The notes under the pieces were generated by a model, which made no database searches, had not been told where the DNA came from, and was given only the letters and a program-made list of their open reading frames with translations. Position numbers and translations under genes: made by a program. Source: Flavobacterium sufflavum (GTDB lineage Bacteria; Bacteroidota; Bacteroidia; Flavobacteriales; Flavobacteriaceae). Taken from it: a stretch of DNA of 64,000 nt. Each line of letters begins with the position of its first letter. Positions within the stretch are counted from its first letter, which is position 1. Positions 6,849 through 16,694 of the stretch are shown one piece after another. The stretch covers positions 1 to 64,000 of the forward strand of contig NZ_SACJ01000007.1 of NCBI RefSeq assembly GCF_004016525.1, in the 5' to 3' direction.

Positions 6849-9800
6849 ATGGAAAAATTAACTTCAATTCGACCAAATAAAATAGAAGAAAGCGAATTAC
6901 TTTCAAATTCTCAGCCTGTCACTATAGAAATACAAGACGAAGAAATTACTGCTTACCTGATTCAGTCAACTGTTAATGAGGATGGTGTTGTTCGCTCATG
7001 GGCAGAGGATATTATGCTGCCTACTTATGAAATTGGTAAAGAAGAAAAGAATCCAATATTTCTTGAAAAACGAGTATATCAGGGGAGTTCCGGTTCAGTA
7101 TATCCTTATCCTGTGGTTGAAAAAATATCGGATATCAAACGTGATAAATTGTATCACGCCTTATTTGTAGAAAACAAATACATTAAAATCATGATTTTGC
7201 CGGAGTTGGGTGGTCGTATCCACATGGCTTATGATAAGGTAAAGCAACGTCATTTTGTATATTACAATCAAGTGGTTAAGCCAGCTCTTGTGGGACTTAC
7301 TGGCCCATGGATTTCAGGAGGAATTGAGTTCAACTGGCCTCAGCATCACCGTCCGAGTACTTTTTTACCTACGGATTATAGCATTGAAGAAAATGCTGAC
7401 GGAAGTAAAACGGTTTGGTGTAATGAAGTGGAAAGAATGTTTAGAACCAAAGGAATGCAAGGATTTACATTGCATCCTGATAAGGCTTATATTGAAATAA
7501 AAGTCAAAATTTATAATAGAACTGCTTTCCCGCAAACGTTTCTTTGGTGGGCAAATCCGGCTGTTGTGGTTAATGATGAATATAAGTCTGTTTTTCCACC
7601 AGATGTAAATTTTGTATTTGACCACGGAAAACGTGATGTATCAAATTTCCCAATAGCAACAGGAGAATATTACAAACAGGATTACTCAGCAGGTGTGGAT
7701 ATTTCAAAATATAAAAACATACCTGTACCTACATCGTATATGGCTGTTCATTCTAAATACAATTTTGTTGGAGGTTATGAAGATGGTGTACAAGCCGGTT
7801 TGCTGCACGTTGCCAATCATCATGTATCTCCTGGTAAAAAACAATGGACTTGGGGTAATGGTGATTTTGGTCTTGCCTGGGACAGAAATCTGACTGATAA
7901 AGACGGACCTTATATTGAATTAATGACAGGGGTTTTTACCGATAATCAACCTGATTTTTCTTGGTTACAAGCTTATGAAGAAAAGTCATGGGTACAATAT
8001 TTCATGCCTTATACCGAAGTGGGTTATGTTAAAAATGCTACTAAAGATGCAATAATCAACATTGAAGTAGATGGAGATAAAGCAGATTTGATTTTGTTTA
8101 CAACCAGTCTTTTTGATAATTTAAAATTAGAATTAAAAGATGTTCAGGGAAATGTATTGCATCAGGAAGTAATTAGCATTTCGCCATACAATCCGTATAA
8201 AAAGAGTGTATTAATAGATGATACTTTATCAGAAAATTTAATTTTTACCATCTATACCGAAGAAGGAAAAATTCTTGTTGATTATCAGGAGGAAAAACCG
8301 GAAATTAAACCTGCACCGGATCCGGCAAAAGCAGCTCTTGATCCTAAAGAAATAGCTTCGATCGAGCAATTATTTCTAACAGGTTTGCACCTTGAACAAT
8401 ACCGTCATGCTACTTATAATCCTTTAGATTATTACCAAGAGGCTTTAAGCAGAGATCCTAAGGATGTACGTTGTAATAATGCTGTTGGTTTATTGATGCT
8501 AAGACGCGGACAATTTAAAAGGGCAGAAGGGTATTTTAGAACTGCTGTTGAAGTACTAACAGAACGCAGTCCGAATCCTTATGATGGAGAGCCACATTAT
8601 AATTTAGGGTTTTGTTTAAAAATTCAAGGGAAATTGGATGAGGCTTATACCGCTCTTTTTAAATCTACCTGGAATGCCGCCTGGCAAGATGCCGCCTTTT
8701 TTGCTTTGGCACAAATAGACTGTATTAGAGGAGAATGGAAAGAAGCCTTAGAACGCATAGATTCTTGTTTGATACGCAATTGGCACAATCACAAAGCACG
8801 TCAATTAAAAACTTCCATATTAAGAAGATTAGGAAAAACGAATGAAGCTTTGGCTTTGGCAGAAGAATCAATTGCTATTGATCGTTTTAACATGGGATGT
8901 CGTTTTGAGAAGTATTTGTTAACTGGTAACGAATCTGAACTTGATGAAATGAATACAATCATGCGTAAATGGTCGCATGGGTATATCGAATATGCACTTG
9001 ATTTTGCCGGAGCAGGATTATATAATGAAGCCATTCAGTTTTTACAGGAATGTACTCAGGAAGTTGATGCTGTTTATCCAATGGTTTTCTACACAATAGG
9101 TTATTTTGAATCTATGAAAGGAAATAAAAATGAGGCTGTTAAATGGTATAAAAAAGCCTCAGTATTGTCTCCGGAAAAATGTTTTCCTAATCGAATAGAA
9201 GAAGTCAATGTTTTACAAGACGCCATTTTATTGAATCCAAATGATGCAAAAGCTCCTTTTTATTTAGGTAATTTTTGGTATGCGTTCCGTCAATATGACA
9301 ATGCCATACAATGTTGGGAAAGTTCAGTGAAAATTGACAATCAATTCCCAACAGTTTTAAGAAATCTGGCTCTTGCTTATTATAATAAATTAGAAAATAA
9401 AGTTCGTGCTCAGGAAGTATTAGAGCAAGCATTTGAAATTGACACAACAGATTCCAGAATATTTATGGAGTTAGACCAGCTATATAAAAAAATCGGAAAA
9501 TCTCCTATTGAAAGACTGGCTTTTTTTGAAAAGTATAGTAATTTAACAGAAGAAAGAGATGATTTGTGCATTGAGCGTATCGGCTTGTATTGTCAGATTG
9601 GTAAATATGAAGAGGCAAAAAAACATATAGCGGCCAGAAAATTTCATCCCTGGGAAGGCGGCGAAGGTAAAGTGACAGGCTTATATACTTTGTGCAGAGT
9701 TGAATTAGCTAAAATAGCTATTACAGAAAAACGTTTTTCGGATGCCATTCAATTATTGAAAGAAACAGAAGTATATCCTCATAATTTAGGCGAAGGAAAA

Positions 9801-10259
9801 TTAAAGAATGCTGAAGAAAACGAAGTCCATTATTACAAAGGGCTAGCTTATAAAGGACTGGGTGATAAGGAAAATGCCAAAGCAAATTTTATGCAGGCGA
9901 CACTTGGATCACCGGAACCGGTTCAGGCATTTTTCTATAACGATCAACAGCCGGACAAGATATTTTATCAGGGATTGGCATGGCGTGAATTGGGAGATGA
10001 AGACAAGGCTCGCAGTCGTTTTAATAAGTTAGTTGCACATGGTGAAAAGTATTTATTTGAAAAATGCCGTATCGATTATTTTGCAGTTTCGCTTCCGGAT
10101 CTCGCTATTTGGGAAGATGATTTAAGTATTCGTAACCAGGTACATTGCAATTATGTAATGGCATTAGGGCATAGCGGTTTAGGGAATGAGGAACTTTCAG
10201 AAAGCTTTTATCAAAAAGTGAAGCAATTAGACATAAACAAATACACGTTTAGAAAATAA
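6849..10259 (+). CDS. DUF5107 domain and tetratricopeptide repeat protein
   Basis: A 1136-residue protein without a signal peptide or TM segment, so probably cytoplasmic. Residues about 45-400 form the DUF5107 domain, rich in aromatic motifs such as ELGGRIHMAYDK, GPWISGGIEFNWPQHHRPS and WWANPAVVVNDEYKSVFPPD. This has the look of a carbohydrate-binding or mutarotase-like beta-sandwich. From about residue 490 to the end are many TPR units (for example NPLDYYQEALSRDPKDVRCNNAVGLLMLRRGQFKRAEGYF and KAPFYLGNFWYAFRQYDNAIQCWESSVKID). DUF5107-TPR proteins are recurrent members of Bacteroidota glycan loci but, to my knowledge, lack an assigned activity. The gene lies between the symporter and a GH2 gene. 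A role in handling intracellular sugar or oligosaccharide is inference only. Confidence 0.85.
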   Translation: MEKLTSIRPNKIEESELLSNSQPVTIEIQDEEITAYLIQSTVNEDGVVRSWAEDIMLPTYEIGKEEKNPIFLEKRVYQGSSGSVYPYPVVEKISDIKRDKLYHALFVENKYIKIMILPELGGRIHMAYDKVKQRHFVYYNQVVKPALVGLTGPWISGGIEFNWPQHHRPSTFLPTDYSIEENADGSKTVWCNEVERMFRTKGMQGFTLHPDKAYIEIKVKIYNRTAFPQTFLWWANPAVVVNDEYKSVFPPDVNFVFDHGKRDVSNFPIATGEYYKQDYSAGVDISKYKNIPVPTSYMAVHSKYNFVGGYEDGVQAGLLHVANHHVSPGKKQWTWGNGDFGLAWDRNLTDKDGPYIELMTGVFTDNQPDFSWLQAYEEKSWVQYFMPYTEVGYVKNATKDAIINIEVDGDKADLILFTTSLFDNLKLELKDVQGNVLHQEVISISPYNPYKKSVLIDDTLSENLIFTIYTEEGKILVDYQEEKPEIKPAPDPAKAALDPKEIASIEQLFLTGLHLEQYRHATYNPLDYYQEALSRDPKDVRCNNAVGLLMLRRGQFKRAEGYFRTAVEVLTERSPNPYDGEPHYNLGFCLKIQGKLDEAYTALFKSTWNAAWQDAAFFALAQIDCIRGEWKEALERIDSCLIRNWHNHKARQLKTSILRRLGKTNEALALAEESIAIDRFNMGCRFEKYLLTGNESELDEMNTIMRKWSHGYIEYALDFAGAGLYNEAIQFLQECTQEVDAVYPMVFYTIGYFESMKGNKNEAVKWYKKASVLSPEKCFPNRIEEVNVLQDAILLNPNDAKAPFYLGNFWYAFRQYDNAIQCWESSVKIDNQFPTVLRNLALAYYNKLENKVRAQEVLEQAFEIDTTDSRIFMELDQLYKKIGKSPIERLAFFEKYSNLTEERDDLCIERIGLYCQIGKYEEAKKHIAARKFHPWEGGEGKVTGLYTLCRVELAKIAITEKRFSDAIQLLKETEVYPHNLGEGKLKNAEENEVHYYKGLAYKGLGDKENAKANFMQATLGSPEPVQAFFYNDQQPDKIFYQGLAWRELGDEDKARSRFNKLVAHGEKYLFEKCRIDYFAVSLPDLAIWEDDLSIRNQVHCNYVMALGHSGLGNEELSESFYQKVKQLDINKYTFRK

Positions 10260-10304
10260 TTATTTCTGCCGGCAATTTAAATTTTAATTATCAAAATATT
10301 CAAA

Positions 10305-13094
10305 ATGAAAAATATTTTAGTGTTAGTCCTTGCGTCATTTTTGCTTTGTTCATGGAGTGTCATAGATAAAAAAGTAATTGATATTTCGGGTCAATGGACA
10401 GTACAATTAGACAGTACCGATATTGGGTTGCAAAACGGCTGGCAAAATACCATTTTTAAACAAATAGTAAATCTGCCGGGAACAACAGATGATTTTGGTA
10501 TCGGAATTCCTAACAAACTAAAACCAGGACTGTCAAAACCTCAGTTAAGTCATTTAACCCGAAAAAACAGTTATATCGGAGCAGCCTGGTATACTCGCGA
10601 AATAGAAATTCCTAATGATTGGAAAGGAAAGGAATTGCTATTGAAACTGGAACGTGTGATTTGGAAAACTAATGTTTGGATAGATGGCAAAGAAGTCAAA
10701 TCGGAACAAAATAGTTTGGTTTCCCCTCATTATTTTGACTTGTCCGGTTATTTAATTCCGGGTAAGAAGCAAAGAATTACAGTGCGTGTTGACAATAGAA
10801 AGCAGTTTGATATTAGCCTGGACAATATGGCACATGCTTATACCAATGAGACTCAGATTATTTGGAATGGTATCATTGGTCAAATGAATATTGAAGCTGT
10901 AGACCCGATTTGTATTTCTAATCTACAGGTCAATCCGGATATTGATTTAAAGAAAATTAAAGTAGCTGTTACTTTAAATAATGGCTCGAAAAGTGCTCAA
11001 AAAGGAGTGCTGAATATTATTGCTGTAAATAAAAAAAGTAATGAATCAATTACTGCTGTAACGCAAAAAGTTCATTTAGAGAAAGGGCAATCTGTTGTAA
11101 ATCTTGATTATAATATGGGCAAGGATGTAAAGCTTTGGAGTGAATTTTCTCCGGAGCTGTATGAATTAAAAGTCCAATTGAAGGTAAAAAAATCCATATC
11201 AGAAAAAACAGTTGATTTTGGAATGCGAAAGTTTTCAAAAAATGGAACTGTTTTAACAATAAACAATAAAGCTGTTTTTTTAAGAGGAACCTTAGAATGC
11301 AATATTTTCCCGCTTACCGGGCATCCTCCAATGGACAAACAAGGATGGCAAAAAGTATTTAAAACCGCTAAGGAATGGGGTTTGAACCATCTTCGTTTTC
11401 ATTCCTGGTGTCCTCCGGAAGCTGCTTTTGAAGTAGCAGACGAAATGGGTTTTTACTTGCAGGTAGAACTTCCGGTTTGGGTTTTAGATATTGGAAAAGA
11501 TAAAAAAGTAACTGATTTTCTATATGCTGAAGCGCAACACATGATTGATGAGTATGGAAATCATCCTTCGTTTTGTCTTTGGTCTATGGGGAATGAATTA
11601 CAAGGAGATATGGCGCTTTTAACCGAAATGGTTAAAAATATTAAAGCACAGGATTCAAGACATTTGTACACCAGTACTTCTTTTACTTTTGAAAAAGGAC
11701 ACGGTGCTTTACCGGAAGCACAAGATGATTTTTTTATTACACAATGGACTAACAAAGGCTGGGTGCGTGGGCAAGGGGTTTTTAATAGTGAATCTCCAAC
11801 GTTCAATAAAGATTATAAGGTTGCTTTACAAGATGTTACTGTGCCTTTGATTACACATGAAATAGGTCAGTATGCGGTTTATCCTAAAATAGATGAAATT
11901 TCTAAATATACCGGAGTTTTAGAACCATTAAATTTCATGGCGGTAAAAGAAGATTTAGAAAGCAAAGGATTAATTAATAAAGCTGCTGATTATACTAAAG
12001 CTTCCGGAAAGCTGGCTGCGATACTTTATAAGGAAGAAATAGAAAGAGCGTTGAAAACTGCAGGAATTAGCGGATTTCAGTTGTTGGATTTACATGATTT
12101 TCCGGGTCAGGGAACTGCATTGGTAGGATTGTTAGATGCTTTTTGGGATAGTAAAAATTTAATTTCGGCAGCAGAATTCAGACAATTTTCTTCTCCGGTA
12201 GTTCCTTTGCTTCGTTTCCCTAAAGCGACCTATACTAACAACGAATCTTTTGTAGCAAGTTTAGACGTAAGTAATTTTTCAGGTGATGTTTTAGATAATA
12301 AAGTAATTGAATGGAGTATCATGGATGATGTTACTGTAATTGCTTCTGGAACTGTAAGCAAAACGATTACTTCAGGTTATAATCACGAGTTATTTACTAT
12401 TAGTGAAAGTCTTCAAAAAATAAAGAAAGCTACTAAACTTACTTTCAAAGTAAGTATAAAAGATACCGATTATAAAAATCAATGGAATATTTGGGTTTAT
12501 CCTCAGCAACAAAATATTAATTATGGAGAGGTAGTTTATACAAGAAGTCTTGAAGAAGCCTACAAATCATTAAAGGAAGGACGCAAAGTATTATTAAATC
12601 CTGATTGGAAAAAAATAAAAGGAATTGAAGGGAAATTTGTCCCTGTTTTTTGGAGTCCTGTTCATTTTCCAAAACAGGCAGGAACTATGGGAGTACTTTG
12701 TAATCCGACACACAAAGTTTTTACTGATTTTCCAACAGATATGAATACTGATTGGCAATGGTGGGATTTGAATGTAAATTCTACAACCCTAATTGTTGAT
12801 AGTATTGATGGTGGTAGCCCTTTAGTCGAAATGGTAGATAATTTTGCAAATAATCGAAAATTAGCATCGCTTTTTGAAGGAAGTATAGGTTCGGGAAAAC
12901 TGGTGATCGCTTCTTTTGATTTATCAAAGGATATAGAAAAACGCCCGGTTGCTAAACAAATGTTGATTTCGATCCTTAATTATATGAATAGTGATTTGTT
13001 TCAACCTGCAGCTATAACAAATCCTGATTCTTTAAAATTGATTTTATCTGAAGAAAAAGAAAAAGCCAAAGAATCAGCAACCAGTATTTATTAG
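10305..13094 (+). CDS. Glycoside hydrolase family 2, large (929 aa)
   Basis: A retaining exo-glycosidase of the GH2 type. After a hydrophobic signal peptide (residues 1-18) come a jelly-roll sugar-binding domain (about 25-200, with AAWYTREIEIPNDWKGKELLLKLERV), an Ig-like domain (about 205-310) and a TIM barrel (about 320-620). The predicted acid/base is Glu431 in WSMGNELQGD and the nucleophile Glu519 in ITHEIGQYAVY. About 300 further residues form extra beta-rich C-terminal domains, making it longer than a minimal GH2. Family activities include beta-galactosidase, beta-glucuronidase and beta-mannosidase; the sequence alone does not settle which. It is in the same run as the second GH2 but separated from it by 168 bp. 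Confidence 0.88.
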   Translation: MKNILVLVLASFLLCSWSVIDKKVIDISGQWTVQLDSTDIGLQNGWQNTIFKQIVNLPGTTDDFGIGIPNKLKPGLSKPQLSHLTRKNSYIGAAWYTREIEIPNDWKGKELLLKLERVIWKTNVWIDGKEVKSEQNSLVSPHYFDLSGYLIPGKKQRITVRVDNRKQFDISLDNMAHAYTNETQIIWNGIIGQMNIEAVDPICISNLQVNPDIDLKKIKVAVTLNNGSKSAQKGVLNIIAVNKKSNESITAVTQKVHLEKGQSVVNLDYNMGKDVKLWSEFSPELYELKVQLKVKKSISEKTVDFGMRKFSKNGTVLTINNKAVFLRGTLECNIFPLTGHPPMDKQGWQKVFKTAKEWGLNHLRFHSWCPPEAAFEVADEMGFYLQVELPVWVLDIGKDKKVTDFLYAEAQHMIDEYGNHPSFCLWSMGNELQGDMALLTEMVKNIKAQDSRHLYTSTSFTFEKGHGALPEAQDDFFITQWTNKGWVRGQGVFNSESPTFNKDYKVALQDVTVPLITHEIGQYAVYPKIDEISKYTGVLEPLNFMAVKEDLESKGLINKAADYTKASGKLAAILYKEEIERALKTAGISGFQLLDLHDFPGQGTALVGLLDAFWDSKNLISAAEFRQFSSPVVPLLRFPKATYTNNESFVASLDVSNFSGDVLDNKVIEWSIMDDVTVIASGTVSKTITSGYNHELFTISESLQKIKKATKLTFKVSIKDTDYKNQWNIWVYPQQQNINYGEVVYTRSLEEAYKSLKEGRKVLLNPDWKKIKGIEGKFVPVFWSPVHFPKQAGTMGVLCNPTHKVFTDFPTDMNTDWQWWDLNVNSTTLIVDSIDGGSPLVEMVDNFANNRKLASLFEGSIGSGKLVIASFDLSKDIEKRPVAKQMLISILNYMNSDLFQPAAITNPDSLKLILSEEKEKAKESATSIY

Positions 13095-13185
13095 AAAAAC
13101 ACAATCGTATATAGAATAAAATCCAAGCCATAAATTTAGTTCAGTAGCAAGTCGTTACTAGCAATCATTACGCTATTACTACCGC

Positions 13186-13206
13186 TAATCTATCACAAGA
13201 TTAGTC
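13186..13206. other. Small hairpin in the gap between the two GH2 genes
   Basis: CTAATCT, a six-base loop and AGATTAG form a perfect 7-bp stem within the unusually long (168 bp) gap in an otherwise tight run. There is no T-tract, so it is not a classical terminator. It could be an mRNA processing or stabilising element, or chance. Confidence 0.3.
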
Positions 13207-13262
13207 AGCTAGTATATAAGCGCAGGGTACTTATTTACTAATTTTTAAATAAAAATTTCAAA

Positions 13263-15275
13263 ATGAAAAAAGCATTTCGTTTCATTCTGTTATCAATTTG
13301 TATGTTCTTTTTGGCTTCTTTTTACAAAGCTGATAAAGAAATAGTACGAAAAACAATTTCTTTAAATGGAAATTGGAATTTTTCTGTTGATTCCTTGTCA
13401 TTAGGAGAATCGAATCATTGGGAGACCATTGGATTGCCTAAAAATACTTCCAGAATTGTTAGTGTACCTCATGTTTGGAATGTTGAGAAAGGATTAGAAA
13501 AGTATTGGGGTAACTGTTGGTATGAGCGTGAATTTGAAGTTTCTGAAAGCGATTTACAAAAAACGGTTCGTATTCAGTTTGATGCCGTTTATCATGATGC
13601 TGTTGTGTATATCAATGGCAAAAAAGCGGGTGAACATATTGGTTCTGGTTACAATCGTTTTTTTATAAACATTTCGCCTTTTGTTAAAAAAGGAAAAAAT
13701 ACGCTTAGAGTTCGTGTAAACAATGATTTTTCACGCAATAATATTCCGTTTTTAAAGAGTTACGATTGGGCTAATGATGGCGGGATTTATAGAAATGTGT
13801 CTTTGGTTATTACCGAGCCTCAAGCTGTAAAAAATATAAAAGTAGTTGGAACACCCAATGGCAGCAAAGGGACAGCGGATATTAACGTTAGTTTTATTGA
13901 TAACAGTAAAATAGATTTTTCTAAGCTGAAATTAATGGCTACAATAACCGAGGAAAATCAAACTACAAATAAAGTTATTTTCAATTCTGAGTTGAAAGGT
14001 AAATTAGAAAAAGATGATTTTAAAGCTTCATTAAACTTTGATAAAATTAATACTTGGCATTTTGATACACCTAATTTGTACAAATTGACTGTACAGTTAT
14101 TTGTTGATGGAACTTTAAAAGATGAATACACAACGGTGTTTGGTTTCAGAAGTATTAAAGTTGAGAAAAACCGATATGTTTTAAACGGAGAACCTATTCG
14201 TTTGATGGGAGTAGAATGGATGCCGGGTTCTAATATGGAGCGTGGAATGGCTGAAACAACTGCTGATTTTGAAAGAAACCTAAAGTTGATGAAGAATGCC
14301 AACTGTATTTTTACCCGTTTTCATTGGCAGCAAGATGAAGCTGTTTTTGATTGGTGTGATAGAAACGGAATTTTGGTTCAGGAAGAAATACCATTTTGGG
14401 GTGGTGCTACAATGATTAATGACACTTTACTCGCATTAGGAAAAAAACATTTAGATGAAATGACTGAGAATCATTACAACCATCCTTCTATAATAAGTTG
14501 GGGAATAGGTAATGAATTAGAAAGCCATAATCCTGAGAATGTAAATAGGCTAAAAACACTCTACAATGAAGCTAAAACAATAGACGCTTCAAGGCTGGTT
14601 AATTTTGTTTCCAATAAATTACACAAGGGAAAACCAATTCAAAAAGACTATGTTCCTGATGCCTCGGGTGAGTTTGATATGTTGATGTTTAACGAATATT
14701 ATAGCACTTGGTTTGGTAAAAGTCTGGATGTGATAGGAAGTGAATTAGATCGTATTTCAGCTGAATATAATAACAAACCCATGACTATTTCAGAGTGGGG
14801 ATTGTGCGAGCCTGCTCATAAAGGAGGAGATCCACGTCGAATAAAAGAAATGGCTGAACAATTAAAAATCTACGGTTCAAAAGACTACGTTGCTGGAGCT
14901 ATTTATTTTTGTCTCAATGATTACCGCACCCATATGGGCGAAGATTTTACCTATGCTTATCCTCTAAGAGTACATGGTGTTTGTGATATTTTTTCAAATC
15001 CAAAACCTTCTTACTACGCATTAAAAAAAGAAAGTTCTCCTGTTATTATTAAATCAGTTGAGGTAAAAAACGGGACTGCAACTATTACGCTATCCGGCAA
15101 AACTACAATCCCAAGTTACACTTTAAGAAATTATACAATTGTTTGTGGAAACCAAAAAATCACTATAGACAAACTGGAACCAGGCAGTGAAAAAACTTTT
15201 AAAATAAAGGCTAGCACCAATCAGTTTTCAATCTTAAGGCCAACAGGTTTTGAGGTGATTAATTATAAATTTTAA
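13263..15275 (+). CDS. Glycoside hydrolase family 2, beta-galactosidase/glucuronidase-like (670 aa)
   Basis: A signal peptide (about 1-20) is followed by the GH2 sugar-binding domain (about 30-190; KYWGNCWYEREFEV, AVYHDAVVYINGKKAGEHIGSGY, DWANDGGIYRNVSL), an Ig-like domain (about 195-305; FGFRSIKVE at its end) and a TIM barrel (about 310-590). Catalytic residues by family alignment are the acid/base Glu418 in GIGNELESH and the nucleophile Glu511 in TISEWGL. The NHPSIISWGIGNE block is classical GH2. The length is typical of compact beta-galactosidases and beta-glucuronidases. Likely periplasmic, trimming oligosaccharides imported by the SusCD pair encoded just downstream. Exact sugar specificity is not determined. 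Confidence 0.88.
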   Translation: MKKAFRFILLSICMFFLASFYKADKEIVRKTISLNGNWNFSVDSLSLGESNHWETIGLPKNTSRIVSVPHVWNVEKGLEKYWGNCWYEREFEVSESDLQKTVRIQFDAVYHDAVVYINGKKAGEHIGSGYNRFFINISPFVKKGKNTLRVRVNNDFSRNNIPFLKSYDWANDGGIYRNVSLVITEPQAVKNIKVVGTPNGSKGTADINVSFIDNSKIDFSKLKLMATITEENQTTNKVIFNSELKGKLEKDDFKASLNFDKINTWHFDTPNLYKLTVQLFVDGTLKDEYTTVFGFRSIKVEKNRYVLNGEPIRLMGVEWMPGSNMERGMAETTADFERNLKLMKNANCIFTRFHWQQDEAVFDWCDRNGILVQEEIPFWGGATMINDTLLALGKKHLDEMTENHYNHPSIISWGIGNELESHNPENVNRLKTLYNEAKTIDASRLVNFVSNKLHKGKPIQKDYVPDASGEFDMLMFNEYYSTWFGKSLDVIGSELDRISAEYNNKPMTISEWGLCEPAHKGGDPRRIKEMAEQLKIYGSKDYVAGAIYFCLNDYRTHMGEDFTYAYPLRVHGVCDIFSNPKPSYYALKKESSPVIIKSVEVKNGTATITLSGKTTIPSYTLRNYTIVCGNQKITIDKLEPGSEKTFKIKASTNQFSILRPTGFEVINYKF

Positions 15276-15333
15276 AAAATGAAATACAATTTTAATTAAC
15301 CATTACACACTATTAACTAAAACTCTATTAATT

Positions 15334-16677
15334 ATGAAAAAACTAAAATTATTACAATTACTAATCCTGTTTTCCGCCTTTGTAGGTTGTGAAAATAATG
15401 ACCCGGAATTTCCAGCTTCGGATAATCCCAATATGGAATTAGCGACAAATGAAATATACGGAGGTCCAAATAGAAAATTTGAAATAAAAGCTGCATTAAA
15501 TGACGACATAGGACTAAAAACAATTGAAATTAGAATTCCGGAATTAGATTTGATTAAGACAATTACATTCACTAAAGATCCATTAGTTACAGAATTTGAT
15601 CTTAATTATAAATTTTTAGTACCAAGCGATAAAGCTATAACCGAAAAGTTTCAAATAGAATTGATACTTACGGATGTTTCTGAAAATGTAGTTACAAAAA
15701 ATATCAACTTAAGACTTGATGGTGATTTTGTAGCTCCAAAATTAACGAACATAAAACCTGTAAATAATAGCGTGGTTTTTAAAACCAGCAATACTAAAGT
15801 GCCGGTTAGTTTTCATGCAGAAGATTATACAGGAATTGATAATATTGTTGTTAGTTGTCCTGAATTAGGAATTAACGATGTTGTTGCAGTAGGTGGTTTA
15901 AAATCATACGACTATAATAAAACATTCTCGATTCCTTCAGTTCTTAAATCTTATGATATATCAATAACGGTTAAAGATAATTTCTTGTCTCCAAATCAGG
16001 AAACAACAAAAGTTAGTTTTACTGTTGCCGATGGATTAACCTCTATGTTTTTAGCTGATGTACCGGTGGGTTCAAGTTTAACTAATGATGCTTTTGGAGT
16101 GCCAATGCTGTTTCATAAGAAAGTTGGAAATGTATTTACTTTTAAATATTATGCCGATTCTAATAATAAGAAAATCTTTTTCCTTGGTCAGGATGTTTCT
16201 TTTGAACCACATACATTTGGATTATCTTCAACAGGTACATTACAAAATAGTACTACTTCTAATCCTATCATTTTACCTACAAAAGGCTATTATGAAATTA
16301 CAGTTAATCCAATTGATTTAGTTTATACGGTAACACCATATACACCAACTTCAACTCCTATTAATTTGAGTACAACACCTATAACTATATGTGGTAATGG
16401 TATTGTAAATGGCGGTTGGGATCCTAATTCTACGGCACTTGCGGTTTCTGCTGATCCGTCAAATCCATATCGATTGACAAGAGAGATTACATTAAATGGA
16501 ACAACTGTGGCTATGACTATTACCGGTAATGGCTGGTATCCTTTCTGGAGGTTAGACAATTTTGCTGTAGCACCTTATTTAGGCGGAGGTAATGCTAACT
16601 ATAGCGGAGTGGCTGCAGGTACCTATATTTTCACACTGGATACAGAATTAGAGCGAACTACATTGGTAAAAAAATAA
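15334..16677 (+). CDS. SusE/SusF-like surface glycan-binding lipoprotein
   Basis: A 447-residue lipoprotein: the signal peptide ends in SAFVGC with Cys19 as lipid anchor, followed by acidic residues (ENNDPEF) of the kind associated with surface export in Bacteroidota. Two Ig-like beta-sandwiches follow (about 30-130 and 135-235), then a C-terminal region with repeated SusE/F-like features (FFLGQDVSFEPHTFGLS..., GNGWYPFWRLDNFAVAP..., GTYIFTLDTELERTTLVKK). Such proteins hold glycan at the cell surface beside SusD. Here the gene precedes susC by 17 bp instead of following susD, a less usual order. There is no catalytic motif. The exact DUF assignment of the Ig domains is uncertain. Confidence 0.75.
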   Translation: MKKLKLLQLLILFSAFVGCENNDPEFPASDNPNMELATNEIYGGPNRKFEIKAALNDDIGLKTIEIRIPELDLIKTITFTKDPLVTEFDLNYKFLVPSDKAITEKFQIELILTDVSENVVTKNINLRLDGDFVAPKLTNIKPVNNSVVFKTSNTKVPVSFHAEDYTGIDNIVVSCPELGINDVVAVGGLKSYDYNKTFSIPSVLKSYDISITVKDNFLSPNQETTKVSFTVADGLTSMFLADVPVGSSLTNDAFGVPMLFHKKVGNVFTFKYYADSNNKKIFFLGQDVSFEPHTFGLSSTGTLQNSTTSNPIILPTKGYYEITVNPIDLVYTVTPYTPTSTPINLSTTPITICGNGIVNGGWDPNSTALAVSADPSNPYRLTREITLNGTTVAMTITGNGWYPFWRLDNFAVAPYLGGGNANYSGVAAGTYIFTLDTELERTTLVKK

Positions 16678-16694
16678 TTAAAAAATAGATTAAG

